Part shown: in pieces, positions 29,666 to 40,411 of the stretch | Position numbering within the stretch: the stretch's first letter is position 1 | How the letters are laid out: each line of letters begins with the position of its first letter | NCBI GenBank assembly: GCA_015179045.1 | Contig: WHUZ01000069.1 | Location: forward strand, 276,681 to 340,680 | Length of the DNA stretch: 64,000 bases | Origin: Kalaharituber pfeilii | Taxonomy: Eukaryota; Ascomycota; Pezizomycetes; Pezizales; Pezizaceae | Direction: 5' to 3' | Translations under genes and position numbers: made by a program | Notes under the pieces: model-generated | What the model saw: the letters and a program-made list of their open reading frames with translations, nothing else | Told to the model about the DNA's origin: nothing | The model's database searches: none

Positions 29666-29783
29666 GGCATGACTGAGTCGGTGTAATAATGTACAACTAC
29701 TACTCAGCAGTGAGTCGGTGTAAGCCACATGCTACAAAACTCGATACCGACTTGACTCACACTAGATGCTCATGCTATTTAAT

Positions 29784-30059
29784 GTATACTACGGGTGAGT
29801 TCTGCCTCTGCTGGGAACCCGTCGAGGGGGTTCATTATTTGATAGCATGTTGGCGTAACAGCATGTTTGCATGACAGCGTCTTAAGTGGGTCTCGTTCAG
29901 GATGCATGATCAAGCTCATTACAGACATGCTGAATGTGGGCACTCATGTTGTGTGGGTTCTCAATTCTTTATACAATGAATTATTTATTTATTATTAGCT
30001 ACTGCACTATATACAGGTGCCCTTTCACCACCCCTCCATGTTGAACCCACTCCACCTTA
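29784..30059. other. No feature recognised
   Basis: AT-moderate sequence with a TTATTTATTTATTATTAG stretch near 29979; no domain, repeat unit or element end found. Confidence 0.5.
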
Positions 30060-30330
30060 TTCCTGCAGATTGAGCCTTTTGTGCCACATCTTGCGCCGTA
30101 GAGAAAGGCCTGCCATACCTGTGCAACTAAACTCATGCTGCCATTCTCGTATCATGGAAGGGCCCTGCAATACCTGTCAGATTGAGTTCATATTCATACA
30201 TCTCGCGATTTTGGAAGCAACCAGCCATACCTATATACTGAGCTCACATTGCCACCTCTCGCACCGTAGAGGAATGCCTGCCATACCTGTGAAATTGAAC
30301 TCATTTTGCCATTCTCGTGCCGTCGAAAGG
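30060..30330 (+). repeat. ~56-bp subrepeat array, interrupted by the LINE
   Basis: Four to five units (CATACCTGT..AACTAAACTCATGCTG; CCATTCTCGTGCCGTCGAA). The array stops mid-unit at about 30330 where the LINE begins and resumes after its poly(A) at 39668 (GCCTGTCAAATTCAGCTT). Confidence 0.75.
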
Positions 30331-31140
30331 CGGGACCTGACGGAATCGGATACCGATTGATCAAAGCTGCCCTGAAGACTCCTATCGGCGATGAGTTAGT
30401 GAGGGAGATCACTAAAAACTGGATCTGGAACAGGACCCCAGCGGAGTGGAGAGAGATGAGAGTCGTCATAATACCGGAGCCGGGCAAGGACATCAAGAGG
30501 GCGAAAGCATGGAGGCCAGTATCAGGAAGATCGGGGAGAAAGTCATGGCTAGCAGGCTGCAGAAAGAAGACCGACTCTTCTATAGGCTCCAGCTGGGAGC
30601 ACGCAAGGGGAGGAATGCGATCCAGGTGATAGCGAGGGTAGTTACAAAAGTGCAGAGGTATCTGCATAGGGGGGAGAGTAGTGTGGGTGACAGCGGATGT
30701 TAAAGGAGGCTTTAACATGGTGAGAAAGGAGGTGGTCTTGAGAAAGATTGAGGAGAGAGGGAGCGAGGGTGTGAGAAAGAAGCGGAGGTTACTGAAGGAG
30801 TTTATGGGAGGCAGGGAGTTCGGAATGTGGTGGGACGGCGAGGAGAAAGAGAGGAGCAGGTCGAACGTGGGGGCAGGTCGAACGTGGGGGTTCTGCAAGG
30901 GTCACCACTGTTACCGGTCATCTTCCTCATCTTCATGGCTCCCACTATTGAGAAGATGGAGAGAAGACTGAGAGGGGTGGCGATGGGGGTGGAGGTAGAA
31001 GTGCCATCGTATGTCGATGACCTGGCAGCAACGATCCTAGACTGGCATGGATACTGGGATATGGGGCGGCTCAGAGAGAAAGTAAAGGTGGCAATGACGG
31101 AGGTAGCGGAAGAAGATCAGATCCCGCTAGAAGAGTCGAA
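30330..31140 (+). pseudogene. LINE-B reverse transcriptase (frameshifted)
   Basis: RT blocks in successive frames: GPDGIGYRLIKAAL and WREMRVVIIPEPGKDIKRAK; KIGEKVMASRLQ and LGARKGRNAIQVIARVV; VTADVKGGFNMVRKEVVLRK (motif A Asp); GVLQGSPLLPVIFLIFMAPT; and SYVDDLAA (catalytic YVDD). At least three one-base shifts separate them. The domain starts partway through the fingers because of 5' truncation. Confidence 0.87.
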
Positions 31141-31809
31141 GTAGGAGATGATAACTTTCGGAGTGGGGAAGAGATAGAAGAAGGAGGGGGAGATGCTGAA
31201 GTGGCTGAGAGTCATTTTCGATGAGAGGCTGACCTTCAGTGCATATTGGCAAAATAGGCTAAGTAGGGCGAGGAGGCTGGCGGGGGCACTCTCAGGACGA
31301 GGAAACCGGGACTAGGGGATATCACCACGGAGCTGGCAGCAGGCGTATACAGGGATGGTGAGGGTGGTGGCGATGTGGGGAAGTGAGATTGGGTGGAGAG
31401 GCCAGAAGGAGTGGAAGAAGGAGATGGAGTAATTATAGCTGCAAGTTTTAAAGAGAGCAGCTGGAGGGGGGAGAGGTGCTGGGATGGAAGGGGTAAATGC
31501 GGTTTGCGGAGTGGAAGACATGGAGACAGTCCTGGATGGCGTGCAAGCGAGGGCGATCGTCCGGGAGGTGGAGGCGCCGTCAGAGCTGGCGGAGCTTTGC
31601 ACGAGCGACTTCGGAGGGAGTGAGGAGAGAGAGGAGAAGGCAAGAAACTGGAGAGACTTAGTGGTACTGTGGGCGGTGGTCAAGAATGAGGGGTATGAAG
31701 CGGTGCTGGACCACTGGTAAGGTCAGTGGGCGAGGTTCTCGGAGGAAGAGAAGAAGATCTCGTGGGGAGGTGGGTGTAAGAAGGTAGAGGTGGAAGTGGT
31801 GGAGGGGCG
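31141..31809 (+). pseudogene. LINE-B linker between RT and RNase H
   Basis: Fragments in several frames: MLKWLRVIFDERLTFSAYWQ with NRLSRARRLAGAL, and AIVREVEAPSELAELCTSDF with NWRDLVVLWAVVKNEGYEAV. This is the usual spacer of such LINEs. Minus-strand frames here are shadows. It ends at the gypsy-3 TSD. Confidence 0.7.
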
Positions 31810-31814
31810 GAAAG

Positions 31815-32456
31815 TGTTATGAGCGTGAGGAGCTTTGTTTAACTAAGCAACCCTGACCGATATGAAGGCTAAGGGGAAGCGGTCGCGGTAGCGGTAGCGG
31901 TCTGGTAATAAGTACGAAGGCTTAAGGCATAGCGGACGCAGGTAAGATAATAGCAGTGGACCGCGAAGTGGAACGAAGCGATTCATAGGCGTAGGAATAA
32001 ATCGATGAGATTTAGAGTTATAGAGGAACTGAGAACACCGCTAGGGTCTTGATTCTTCTAGCTATGCTATTGCCTGCGCTTATATAGACTGCGTTCATCA
32101 TACATGACTAGTCAAACAAATATTAGATAACGGCCAACGTGATTAACTCTTATGTAAGCAATAATAAGAAGACGTAATCGAAAACATGCAAAAATAGTAC
32201 TAGACAAATATAGCAGTATGTACTAATGCATATGCGTATATTAGTAAAGCTTCATAAGCAGAGTGCATGCATCAAGCAGGATTCCAAACCATAAATAGTG
32301 ACACGCCCTTCCGTAGCACTACCCTATACGAAAACGATACGAGAATCAACAGCCAGGCCTAACGGGTAATCAGTCCGGTCAGTCAGTATTAGTCTTATGC
32401 CGATTACAAGGTAGTGTTTGCCCTGAGGCGGGTAAGTCTTCACCTTAGCCGTAACA
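31815..32456 (-). repeat. 3' LTR of gypsy-3
   Basis: Plus-strand ends TGTTATGAGC and CCGTAACA. A minus-strand TATA-like CTATATAAGCGC lies near 32078-32089. The polypurine tract on the minus strand is AACGGGGGGTAA, next to the LTR. Confidence 0.9.
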
Positions 32457-32772
32457 TTACCCCCCGTTCTAGGGCAGTCGTCCCGACTGACAATTACCAA
32501 AAAGAAAACCGAAACTAATTAGGATTGTGAGTATTCAACTTGATGGCTAATATAACTATCGGCGTACCTTATACACAAGGCAACTTCATGAGCCGAACTT
32601 TATTGCTCATGGCCGACGGTGAGACTGGCGTGTCTTTTGGCACTCGCCATTAGTGAGCCGTTAAAAACCTTCCCGAAGAGTAAAACCCAGTGGGAGAAAA
32701 TCTCTTCGTAAGGAAAAGGTACTCACTATACTCTGAAATGCAAGTAGCCTGGCTGTAGCCATCGATGCCTTA

Positions 32773-34200
32773 TTAGACCGTTGGGTCTCGAGGCTTCCTT
32801 GGATACTGTGTATGGAACTCTCTGATGGATTCAAGGGATCGTTGTAGATTCCCTATCGGTTCCCATGTATCATCGTCTTCACCATAACCTTGCCAACGGA
32901 TTCGATACTTTACTACCCTATTGATGCGTTTGGAGTCGACGACATGGTCTATTTCATAGAAGAATTCGTCGTCGTCATCGACTTCCATCTCTTGGGGTTC
33001 AAGTTTTTCTCGGAAGGGCTTCAGGAGGGAGACGTGGATGACTTTATGAAGTCGCATACCTTGCGGCAATGTAACTTCATAAGTACTATCATTGATCACT
33101 CTTGATACTGGGTAAGGACCGATGTATTTATTGGTCAAAGTCCGGTTATTGCCCGAAGTAATCTGAAGATTCCTCCGATCAATAAGAACTTTGTCTCCAA
33201 CATGGAACTTTCGTGCTTTATCGAGGAATAGGTTGGAGCATCGGTCATTAATTTTCTTGAGAGTGTCTGCAATGTGGTTGTGTACTGTGGTCATTCTGTC
33301 GAGCCAGTCTTCGGCGGCTGGTGAAGCATAGGTGTGGTCATCCGAGAGGTGTATAACTTTGGGATCGAATCCGTATAGCGATCGAAATGGGCTATATCCA
33401 TGAGTGGATGTCGTAGTAGAATTATATGCAAACTCGGCTAGAGGTAGCCAAGTAGCCCATCGGTTTTGTCGGTCATGACAGTAGACACGCAAGTACTGCT
33501 TGAGCGTTTGAATGGCGCGCTCAGAGAGTCCATCTGTTTGGGGGTGGTGAGCAGTGGAGAGTCGGAGACCTATATCAAGCTTTGAGGTGATCTCCTTCCA
33601 GAGGGCTGAGACGAATTGCGGTCCACGGTCTGAGGTGATGTGAAGGGGTAGACTGAATTGTCTGAAGACGTCGTTGATGAAAGCGTTGGCAATGTCTCGG
33701 GTTGTCTATGTGTTCTTTGCCGGTATGTACCGTTGCATTTTGGTGAACCGGTCAGTGACAACCAAGATTGCATTGTAGCTCTCGAATTCTGATAACTCTC
33801 CAACGAAGTCCATTGCGATCTCTTCCCAAGGTTTGCTTCTAGTTGGCATGGGCATCAGTTTGGTTCGCCTCGGATGTCGGTCAGCTTTGGCCTTAAGGCA
33901 GGCTGCACAGCTGGCAATATAATCAGCTACTTGATCCTTCTACCCATCCCAGTAGAAGTTCCTTGAGAGAAGTTCCTAGGTTCTGTGCACCCCCTAATGT
34001 CCAGCCACGTTAGAGTCGTGGCATTGTCGTAACACTCCCAGTCGGTACTGCTCTGGTACCACAAGGAGTCCGTCACCATTTCTTTCCCAGTCATCATAGT
34101 TGGTACCCGGTATGTCTACCCATATGTCTTCTACTTCACCTGCTTCTTCATCTACCAGCAGTTGCCCGTCTTTGAATAACTGTTCGATGCTGCCGGAGGT
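32773..34200 (-). pseudogene. gypsy-3 integrase and chromodomain
   Basis: The zinc domain (QCHDSNVAGH, NFYWDG, CAACLKAKADRH) has in-frame TAG codons; core residues remain: D in AMDFVGELS, D in HITSDRGPQFVS, E in DGLSERAIQTLK. The open 239-codon part (32773-33492) carries the C-terminal barrel (HVGDKVLIDRRNLQI) and a full chromodomain (FFYEIDHVVDSKRINRVVKY, then RIRWQGYGEDDDTWEP). Stops in the upstream half fit CAG/TGG to TAG. Confidence 0.87.
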
Positions 34201-34212
34201 GGCATCACCAAT

Positions 34213-36129
34213 TCATCGGGAGAGGGCGTCTGCTTTGCCGTTAAGCCTTTCGGGAATGTATTTGATAATATAGTCGAATTCGGAAAGTTTTTGACTCCAG
34301 TTGGCTTGACGGCTATTAAGACGTTGTTTGGTAGTGAAGTACTTTAATGCATGGTGATCAGTATAGACAGTGAACTTAAGCCCAAGTAACTCTATCCTCC
34401 ATTTTTTGTGAAGGCATTCGAAGATGGCTAATAGTTCCTTATCATAGATGGGGTAGTTGCGCTTAGCGGGGTTTAGGATGCGGGAGTGAAAATCACAAGG
34501 GTGGAGTGTGGTGACATCGTTCTTGATATGATACTGACTCAGGATACCGGCGAGAGCCTGATCCGAGCAGTCGGTTTCCACGATGGTAGGTAGGGATCGA
34601 TTGAACTGGTGTAGGATAGGAGCTGTCATGAACTTTTCTTTAAGTTCCGAAAATGCAGATTGCTGCTCTGCTCCCCACGTGAAGGGTAAGTTTCCGGTTA
34701 AGATCGTTAAAGGGCGGGTCGTAGTGGAATAGTTGATGATGAATTGGCGGTAATAATTGGCAAACCCTAAGAATGCTTGGACCTCCTTCTTCTTTGTAGG
34801 TTGGTGCCAGTCACGAATGGTACTCAGTTTGGCAGGGTCCATCTTGATCTCGGTGCCATTAATTAAGTGTCCTAGGAATATAGTTTCGTGCACATGGAAC
34901 TCGCATTTAGTCAAATTGACCGCTAGCCCATGTTCGCTTAGCTTAGCGAGCACTTTTTCTACTATCCTTTGGTGGTCCTTCTCTGTTATGCCTCCATAGA
35001 TCAAGATGTCATCCAGGTACCAAATGACTCCATCGATACCTTGAAGGATCTCATCCATCATTTCCTGGAAGGATGCGGCTGCGTTGATGAGTCCAAAGGG
35101 CATGACGGTATACTCGAAGAGACCTTTTGCAGTCTTGAAGGCCGTTTTCCATTCGTCACCTGACTTGATTCTGATGAGGTTGTAGCCATTCTTGAGGTCT
35201 AGTTTGGTGAACCATTTACTGCCTTGGGTCTTCTTAAGTAACTCCGACATCAAGGGCAGAGGATATTTATTGGGGATTGTGAGTTTGTTTAATGCCCGAT
35301 AGTCGACGCAGAGTCGGAGTGACCCGTCTTTTTTCTGCACAAAGAGGATTAGTGAAGCCGCCTTGGACCTTGACCTTCTGATCTTACCTGTCGGCAAGTG
35401 TTCATCGATGTACCTTTGTAGTGCCTCGTCTTCTTCCCATGTGGTCTTGTAGATAGGACCATGGGGTACTTTAGTGTTCGGGTTTTCAAAAGGGATTTCG
35501 TGATCCCAACTTCGGTGCAGGGGTAATCGGCATGCCTGTTCTTCCGAGAAAACATCTGAATAGCGCGAGTAGTGCTCGCGTGCATCTAACAACAACAACA
35601 TGTCTCCTTCTTCCAAAACAAATTCATCGGAGACTGACAGAACAGAAACAGAAGTCAACTCAACGCGAGTGCACGGGACTTCAAACATAGTATAATGTAA
35701 AACGCCATTCCCACAATCAACAGAAAACCCATTTTCCTTCAACCAAGATAATCCAATGATACATTCCCTGTCCCCGATATCTATAACTTCTACATCAAAA
35801 TCAAAAACAAGAGCATTTGCACTTCCAGGTCCGGAACGCCATAAATCAGAAGAAGAGATAAAATCAACCGGAGTATTTTTTCCACTTGTATCAAGAGAGT
35901 GCACATAATCCAAAGCAGAAGAGAGAGATTCAGGAACCGGAACGCCAAAAAACGAAAACGAAGTATTAACAACGAAAGATCCACCAGAGAGAAGAGAGCC
36001 ATCACCTTGCTTAATCTTGACTGGCCTTACTCGAGGTCGCAGTCCCAGTTCTTTTCCTAAAGCCAGAGAAACAATCGGAGCGGAGGCTGCACAGTCCACA
36101 ATAGCCCTGACGGTCCTCCCAGTCTTCAA
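34213..36129 (-). CDS. gypsy-3 protease, RT and RNase H (long open frame)
   Basis: 638 codons open. Protease motif IVDCAASAPIVS near residue 10, with Cys-Ala in place of the usual Ser/Thr-Gly, and [83 protein letters not shown] at about residue 370. RNase H: ETDCSDQALAGILSQ, DKELLAIFECLHKKW, TDHHALKYFTTKQ, ending GKADALSR. The TGA right after LSR separates it from integrase. The upstream start lies inside the gag-pro junction; the exact start is uncertain. Confidence 0.87.
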   Translation of the reverse strand: MKTGRTVRAIVDCAASAPIVSLALGKELGLRPRVRPVKIKQGDGSLLSGGSFVVNTSFSFFGVPVPESLSSALDYVHSLDTSGKNTPVDFISSSDLWRSGPGSANALVFDFDVEVIDIGDRECIIGLSWLKENGFSVDCGNGVLHYTMFEVPCTRVELTSVSVLSVSDEFVLEEGDMLLLLDAREHYSRYSDVFSEEQACRLPLHRSWDHEIPFENPNTKVPHGPIYKTTWEEDEALQRYIDEHLPTGKIRRSRSKAASLILFVQKKDGSLRLCVDYRALNKLTIPNKYPLPLMSELLKKTQGSKWFTKLDLKNGYNLIRIKSGDEWKTAFKTAKGLFEYTVMPFGLINAAASFQEMMDEILQGIDGVIWYLDDILIYGGITEKDHQRIVEKVLAKLSEHGLAVNLTKCEFHVHETIFLGHLINGTEIKMDPAKLSTIRDWHQPTKKKEVQAFLGFANYYRQFIINYSTTTRPLTILTGNLPFTWGAEQQSAFSELKEKFMTAPILHQFNRSLPTIVETDCSDQALAGILSQYHIKNDVTTLHPCDFHSRILNPAKRNYPIYDKELLAIFECLHKKWRIELLGLKFTVYTDHHALKYFTTKQRLNSRQANWSQKLSEFDYIIKYIPERLNGKADALSR

Positions 36130-36159
36130 CTGTATGTTGCAACTAAGAAGATCGCTATG

Positions 36160-37808
36160 GCGTGGAGTCCTACCAGGCTGCGTAGGGTCCTCTACTCGTT
36201 TCCCGAGTCGGACAGTTTAGTGATTCTTTCGGATTCTTCGATGGCCTGAATTTTGAGGTGGCCGTGGTCTGTCCTTCTTCTCTTTGTTATGCGGGATTCG
36301 AGAGAGTTGACACTTCCTTTGTTCTCTTTCTTAGGCTTCGTTTCTTTGCTCTCTTCCTTCTCCCATTCCCTCCGGTCCACCATCTCCTGGAATTGCAATA
36401 GGCAATCTTATGACTTGATCCTCCACACTTAAGACAACGGTGGTTCTTCCTTCTTTCAGCAATCAATGCCTCCGAGATCTGGTTCTTTTTATTTTGTGGG
36501 GTCGAGGAGGCTGTGTCATTCTTAGTGGGGGCGGAGGTGATGGTAGGAGGGTTCTTAGTATAGGAGGGAGCTGATCGCTTGGTACCAGAGGGACCCAGTG
36601 TGTCAGCGATTGAGGTGGCCATTATTTTCCACTGCTCCCAGTCTTTATATACCAGGGGTGACCGGCAAGGAGGTTGCGTACTTCCTCTCAGATATTAGTA
36701 GCAACATACGAAATGAGCACCGGATCTGGGATTTGTGCTGTATGTTGGTACTCATCTATTTCGATCAGGAAGTCCTGCATGCGCCCCTTCTGCTTGGTTG
36801 TTTGGATCTTGTAGGCGGCTTCTCTGATCGCAGCGGAGTCCCTGAACTTGGTTATCAACATGGTCTTTCCTGTTTCGTATGTTGGTGGCCGCTCATGACG
36901 GAATAAGGTGAGCGCGGTCCAGTGAGTCTAGAGGTCAGCATGGAGAGCTTTCCTCGATCCTTAGATGGTCCTGTTGCAGAGACCCATTCGTCCATGAGGT
37001 ACAAAAAATTGTCCAGGTCAGATAGATTCCCATCATAAGCTTTCGGGGCCGGAATCTTAGGCGTTGGGCTGTCTCCCGCGGTTCTGAGTGTTGCGACCTT
37101 GCAGGCGGAGGAGGAGGAGGTGGCGTTGGGAAGCGAACTTGACGGTACGGAGCGGGTGAAATAGTGGAGGTGCACCACCACCTGAGGGCCTAGGGGCTCC
37201 TGGTGATGGGGAGGTGCTGGATGAGGTGGAGTGGCTGGAGGTGCCGGAGGAGGAGGAGGAGGAGGAGGAGGAGGAGGCGACGGAGGACGACGAAAGTTCT
37301 GCTGTTGCTGCAACATTTGTCCCTTTATGGTATTCAAATTGCTCACGAAATCTTGCATCATTCCTTGGAGAGCTCGGTGACTCTCGGCGAGAGGGGTATC
37401 TACGTTACCTTTGAATGCATCTGTCAAAGTGTCCACCTTTTCCAGGGCTTCAATGAGTTTCGCTCCTAGTTGGCTATACGCCCTATCGATATAGTCTTTT
37501 ATGTCTTGGTTAAACTGTCCCTGCTGTGTTCGGAGGTTAGCTACATCCGTGGAGGCGCGCTCTGCCTCTGTCCTCGCTTGGGTCGTGGTCTCGTATACAG
37601 CATGCCCCATAGAGGCTGCCAGTTGTTCAACGTCTCTCCGGAGGGTCGTATCTTCGGCCACAAACTGGATTGGGCTGGAGGGTTCGGCGCTGAAAATATT
37701 TCTGTAATGGAGAGGCAGTTCGGATAGGCTTGGATATAGGTGCGTAAATTTTTGACACCCTTCTGGTTTCCTGCTGGCGTGTTTGTCGCTTTTTTCCTTT
37801 ATCTGCAT
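36160..37808 (-). pseudogene. gag: gypsy-3 Gag
   Basis: The N-terminal part (36855-37808 frame) has a possible coiled coil (DVEQLAASMGHAVYETTTQA ... LIEALEKVDTLTD), a Gln run, then a Pro tract of about ten residues (CCTCCTC repeats at 37240-37275), then KIPAPKAYDGNLSDLDNFLY at the capsid start. A later frame (36287-36622) carries the CCHC knuckle CLKCGGSSHKIAYC. Between them the frame is broken. Confidence 0.75.
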
Positions 37809-38037
37809 GCTGCGAAATATTAGTAGGGTTAGACGTCGTGCTCAAGGCGACTTCGCTGTAGTAGTCATCAGATTCTCCATCATCTTCTTCATGCGTTAGG
37901 GAAGGGGAAGAGTCCCGCGAATTTGCAGTCCAGGTTGTTCTGATCGGGAGGTATATTCGGTCCATTGACCATAGATGGATAAATCGGAGGGGCCAGCTCA
38001 TCCGGACATTGCGGCGGGGTTTTGAAGAGTGGTGTAA

Positions 38038-38676
38038 TGTTACGGCGTGAGGGCTTTGTTCAACTAAGCGACCCTGACCGATGTGAAGGCTAAGGGGAAG
38101 CGGTCGCGGTAGCAGTAGCGGTCTGGTAATAAGTACGAAGGCTTAAGGCATAGCGGACGCAGGTAAGATAATAGCAGTGGGCCGCGAAGTGGAACGAAGT
38201 GATTCACGGGTGTAGGAATAAATCGATGGGATTTAGAGTTATAGAGGAACTGAGAACACTGCTAGGGTCTTGATTCTTCTAGCTATGCTATTGCCCGCGC
38301 TTATATAGACTGTGTTCATCATACATGACTAGTCAAACAAATATTAGATGACGGCCAACGTGATTAACTCTTATGTAAGCAATAATAAGAAGACGTAATC
38401 GAAAACATGCAAAAATAGTAACAGACAAATATAGCAGTATGTACTAATGCATGTGCGTATATTAGTAAAGCTTCATAAGCAGAGTGCATGCGTCAAGCAG
38501 GATTCCGAACCATAAATAGTGACACGCCCTTCCGTAGCACTACCCTATACGAAAACGATGCGAGAATCGACAGACAGGCCTAACGGGGATCAGTCCGGTC
38601 AGTCAGCATTGGTCTTATGCCGATTACAAGGTAGTGTTTGCCCCGAGGCGGGTAAGTCTTCACCTTAGCGGTAACA
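38038..38676 (-). repeat. 5' LTR of gypsy-3
   Basis: Plus-strand ends TGTTACGGCG and GCGGTAACA. The adjacent primer region on the minus strand reads TTACACCACTCTTC, nearly the same as in the element at 48773 (TTACACCGCTCCTC). Partial complement to the LTR (AGCAGTGT, two mismatches) is weak. Confidence 0.9.
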
Positions 38677-38681
38677 GAAAG

Positions 38682-39408
38682 GAGAAGTGGAGATAAAGGG
38701 GAGTGGGAAGCCGCGATCAGGGAAGCCGGAAGAAAAAGGGCAGTCCTTTTCTCCGACGGCAGCAAGATTGAGAACAGCAAGGTGAGAGCAGGAGTATGGG
38801 AGAGGTCAGTAGCAGTGGCGGAGGTGGTAAGGAGAATGGCGATAGTGTTCGATGAGAAGGTGAGGGGAGTGAAAAAGGCGCTGGAGAGTATGGAGGAGGA
38901 GGTCCCTGTACTGATCTGTTTAGATTCTGAGGCTGCCGTCATGGCGATTCAGAAGGCAGGCAGGGAGGGAAAGGGAAAGATGGAGGATGTGAGAAGGGTA
39001 GTGAATGCAATGGCGAGGATAAAGAAGAAGGAGTGAGATGTGAAACTGTTGTGGGTAAAAGCTCATATCGGAATCGCAGGCAACGAGAGAGCAGATGAGT
39101 AGGCAAAGAAGGGGATGGTGATGCAGGGAAAGGAGATGGCCACCGGAAGCGGGGTGCGCCAGAGGGTGAAGGTGTGGAGGAAGGAGAAGAGAGGAGTGGA
39201 AGGCTTTGGAGGAGGAAAGGTCATGAAGTGGAGTAGGATGGCAACATCAAACTTCACTGCATTGCAACTAGAGCGAGGAAGGTATACTAGGTGGTTGAAG
39301 AAGCTAGGAGTGGCAGAATCGTATAGGTGCAGGTATGGGGAGATGCAAACGGGGAGTATCTCGCTTTCTGATGCAGAAGCCAGGAGAACCGCCCAGAAGG
39401 TAGAGTGA
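38682..39408 (+). pseudogene. LINE-B RNase H and C-terminal region
   Basis: RNase H blocks: AVLFSDGSKIENSK (first Asp), ICLDSEAAVMAIQKAG, then after a TGA LLWVKAHIGIAGNERADE and a TAG. The C-terminal part GGGKVMKWSRMATSNFTALQ leads to a degraded zinc motif (YRCRYGEMQTGS) that has lost the normal CCHC spacing. Two internal stops make it non-functional. Confidence 0.85.
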
Positions 39409-39667
39409 CATGGGAAAGGAGTGGAAAAGAAAGGTGGAGAATGGGAGGAGTATGATGTTTTAGAGAATTTCTTCGCTGAGGTCAAGTTCTAGAAGGTAGG
39501 AGATCGCGGAGTCGAGTTCTGGAAGCTAGGAGAGCGGGGCGATGGTGCGTGGGGGCCATAAATGTAGAGAGTTAGTTTAGCCTATCTCCGGGCTATGAGC
39601 AGGGACCCTGCCATGGCCAAGTGCTACAAGCGGGGTTATATGATGAAAAAAAAAAAAAAAAAAAAAA
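39409..39667 (+). other. LINE-B 3' UTR, hairpin tail and poly(A)
   Basis: Contains a tandem AGTTCTAGAAGGTAGGAGAT / AGTTCTGGAAGCTAGGAGAG pair, the GCCATGGC palindrome and CAAGCGGGGTTATATGATG before the A run. The same 3' end recurs at 40140-40410 and, as tail only, at 22056 and 22275. Confidence 0.8.
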
Positions 39668-39734
39668 AGCCTGTCAAATTCAGCTTATTCCACTTCATCT
39701 TGTACCATCAGGTCGCACCAACTATATATCAAAT

Positions 39735-39855
39735 GTATGCTACCATTGCACTGCAAAGCTGCGCTGCTATTGCACTTCAAAAATGTGGTGCCATTATGCT
39801 ACCAAAGTGCGCTGCCATTGTGCTGTGAAAGTGCGTTGCCATTGAGCATTGAGTC
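39735..39855 (+). repeat. ~25-bp tandem repeat (GTGCGCTGCCATTATGCTG)
   Basis: About five units built on GTGCGCTGCCATTGTGCTGT with spacer GAAA/CAAA. The same unit recurs in the same orientation at 56455-56550. Confidence 0.8.
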
Positions 39856-39861
39856 TCATTA

Positions 39862-39906
39862 TGCCAAGAAACCATGGAATGGCTATAGCTCCATGGTTTC
39901 TTGGCA
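39862..39906. repeat. 45-nt perfect hairpin
   Basis: Stem TGCCAAGAAACCATGGA (17 nt) pairs exactly with TCCATGGTTTCTTGGCA around the 11-nt loop ATGGCTATAGC. A second copy at 58597-58641 keeps the fold with two stem mismatches, both transition-type. Neighbouring sequence is also shared, so it is part of a larger repeat. Confidence 0.9.
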
Positions 39907-40139
39907 CAGGTGCTATACATTTCGTGCTATGGCCGGAGGCGTGGCAGCGAGAGGTCTGGGTACTGATATCGGGGATGCAAACTGTAGTTTGAATCAAGTT
40001 AACCTTTCTGAAAAGTAAGCAATCAAACTTTACATGCTTACCTTATTTACTCTCCTCTCTTAGGTCAAGTCATGTGTTGCACTTCTAAGATCTCCAGGAC
40101 TTTCTTGAAATTATTATTCATAGAGATAATTAAGAGGTG
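39907..40139 (+). other. Unassigned sequence with an intron-like segment
   Basis: No known protein. A 50-odd-nt segment starting GTAAGC (40014) and ending CTCTTAG (40064) with a GCTTAC branch-like site has the form of a fungal intron, following a short frame (MAGGVAARGLGTDIGDA). Coding potential after the join is minimal, so this is probably chance. Confidence 0.15.
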
Positions 40140-40410
40140 AAGCGACATGGGAAAGGAGTGGAAAAGAAAGGCAGAGAATGGGGAGGAGTATGATGTGTTA
40201 GAGAATTTCTTTGCTAGGGTCAAGTTCTAGAAGGTAGGAGAGCACGGGGTCAAGTTCTAGAAGCTAGAAGAGCGGGGGCAATAGCGCGTGGGGGCCATGT
40301 ATATAGAGAGTTAGTTTAGCCTATCTTCCAGCTATGAGGGCTCGCTCAGGGACCCTGCTATGGCCACGTGCTACAAGCGGGATTATGTGATTTAAAAAAA
40401 AAAAGAAAGG
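40140..40410 (+). mobile_element. LINE-B 3' fragment (second copy)
   Basis: About 270 bp matching 39406-39665 (GACATGGGAAAGGAGTGGAA; CCTGCTATGGCCACGTGCTA) with its own shorter A tail. It is 5'-truncated just past the coding end and sits within the ~56-bp repeat array; no clear TSD. Confidence 0.82.
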
Positions 40411-40411
40411 G

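Larger units (their letters stand above)
28587..29783. mobile_element. MITE-like element split by the TRIM
   Basis: Outside the TRIM, TAGCATTCGCACTCAGTGTG at 28587 and CACACTAGATGCTCATGCTA at 29764-29783 are imperfect inverted ends, with CCGACTCGGCTGCCGAGTGA repeats inside. A relative in the opposite orientation lies at 56360-56445 at the outer end of Z, so the sequence may instead be the outermost arm module of the palindromic family. Confidence 0.4.
31815..38676 (-). mobile_element. gypsy-3: Ty3/gypsy chromodomain retrotransposon
   Basis: 6.9-kb minus-strand element inside the LINE-B linker, with perfect 5-bp TSD GAAAG (31810-31814, 38677-38681). LTRs are 642 and 639 bp and differ by many, mostly transition, changes. 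Order gag, protease/RT/RNase H (one long ORF), integrase with chromodomain. Most premature stops are CAG to TAG or TGG to TAG, a RIP-like pattern. The LTR is homologous to that of the element at 48773-54758. Confidence 0.92.
30330..39667 (+). mobile_element. LINE-B, 5'-truncated, split by gypsy-3
   Basis: Plus-strand LINE starting inside its RT domain and ending with a poly(A) run at about 39643-39667 after the tail CCTGCCATGGCCAAGTGCTA, CAAGCGGGGTTATATGAT. Without gypsy-3 it is about 2.5 kb. Order RT, linker, RNase H, CCHC-like end, as in Tad/I-type LINEs. Frames are broken by several shifts and stops. It lies in a ~56-bp subrepeat; no clear TSD. Confidence 0.85.

Noticed and set aside
31236..31683. 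Ser/Pro-rich minus-strand proteins
   Set aside because: Shadows of the purine-rich LINE-B coding strand.
37203..37469. Glu/Arg-rich plus-strand frames
   Set aside because: Shadows of the proline tract of the gypsy-3 Gag on the minus strand.
40014..40064. Host gene intron
   Set aside because: Splice-like ends are present but the flanking frames are very short and lack homology; insufficient to call a gene.
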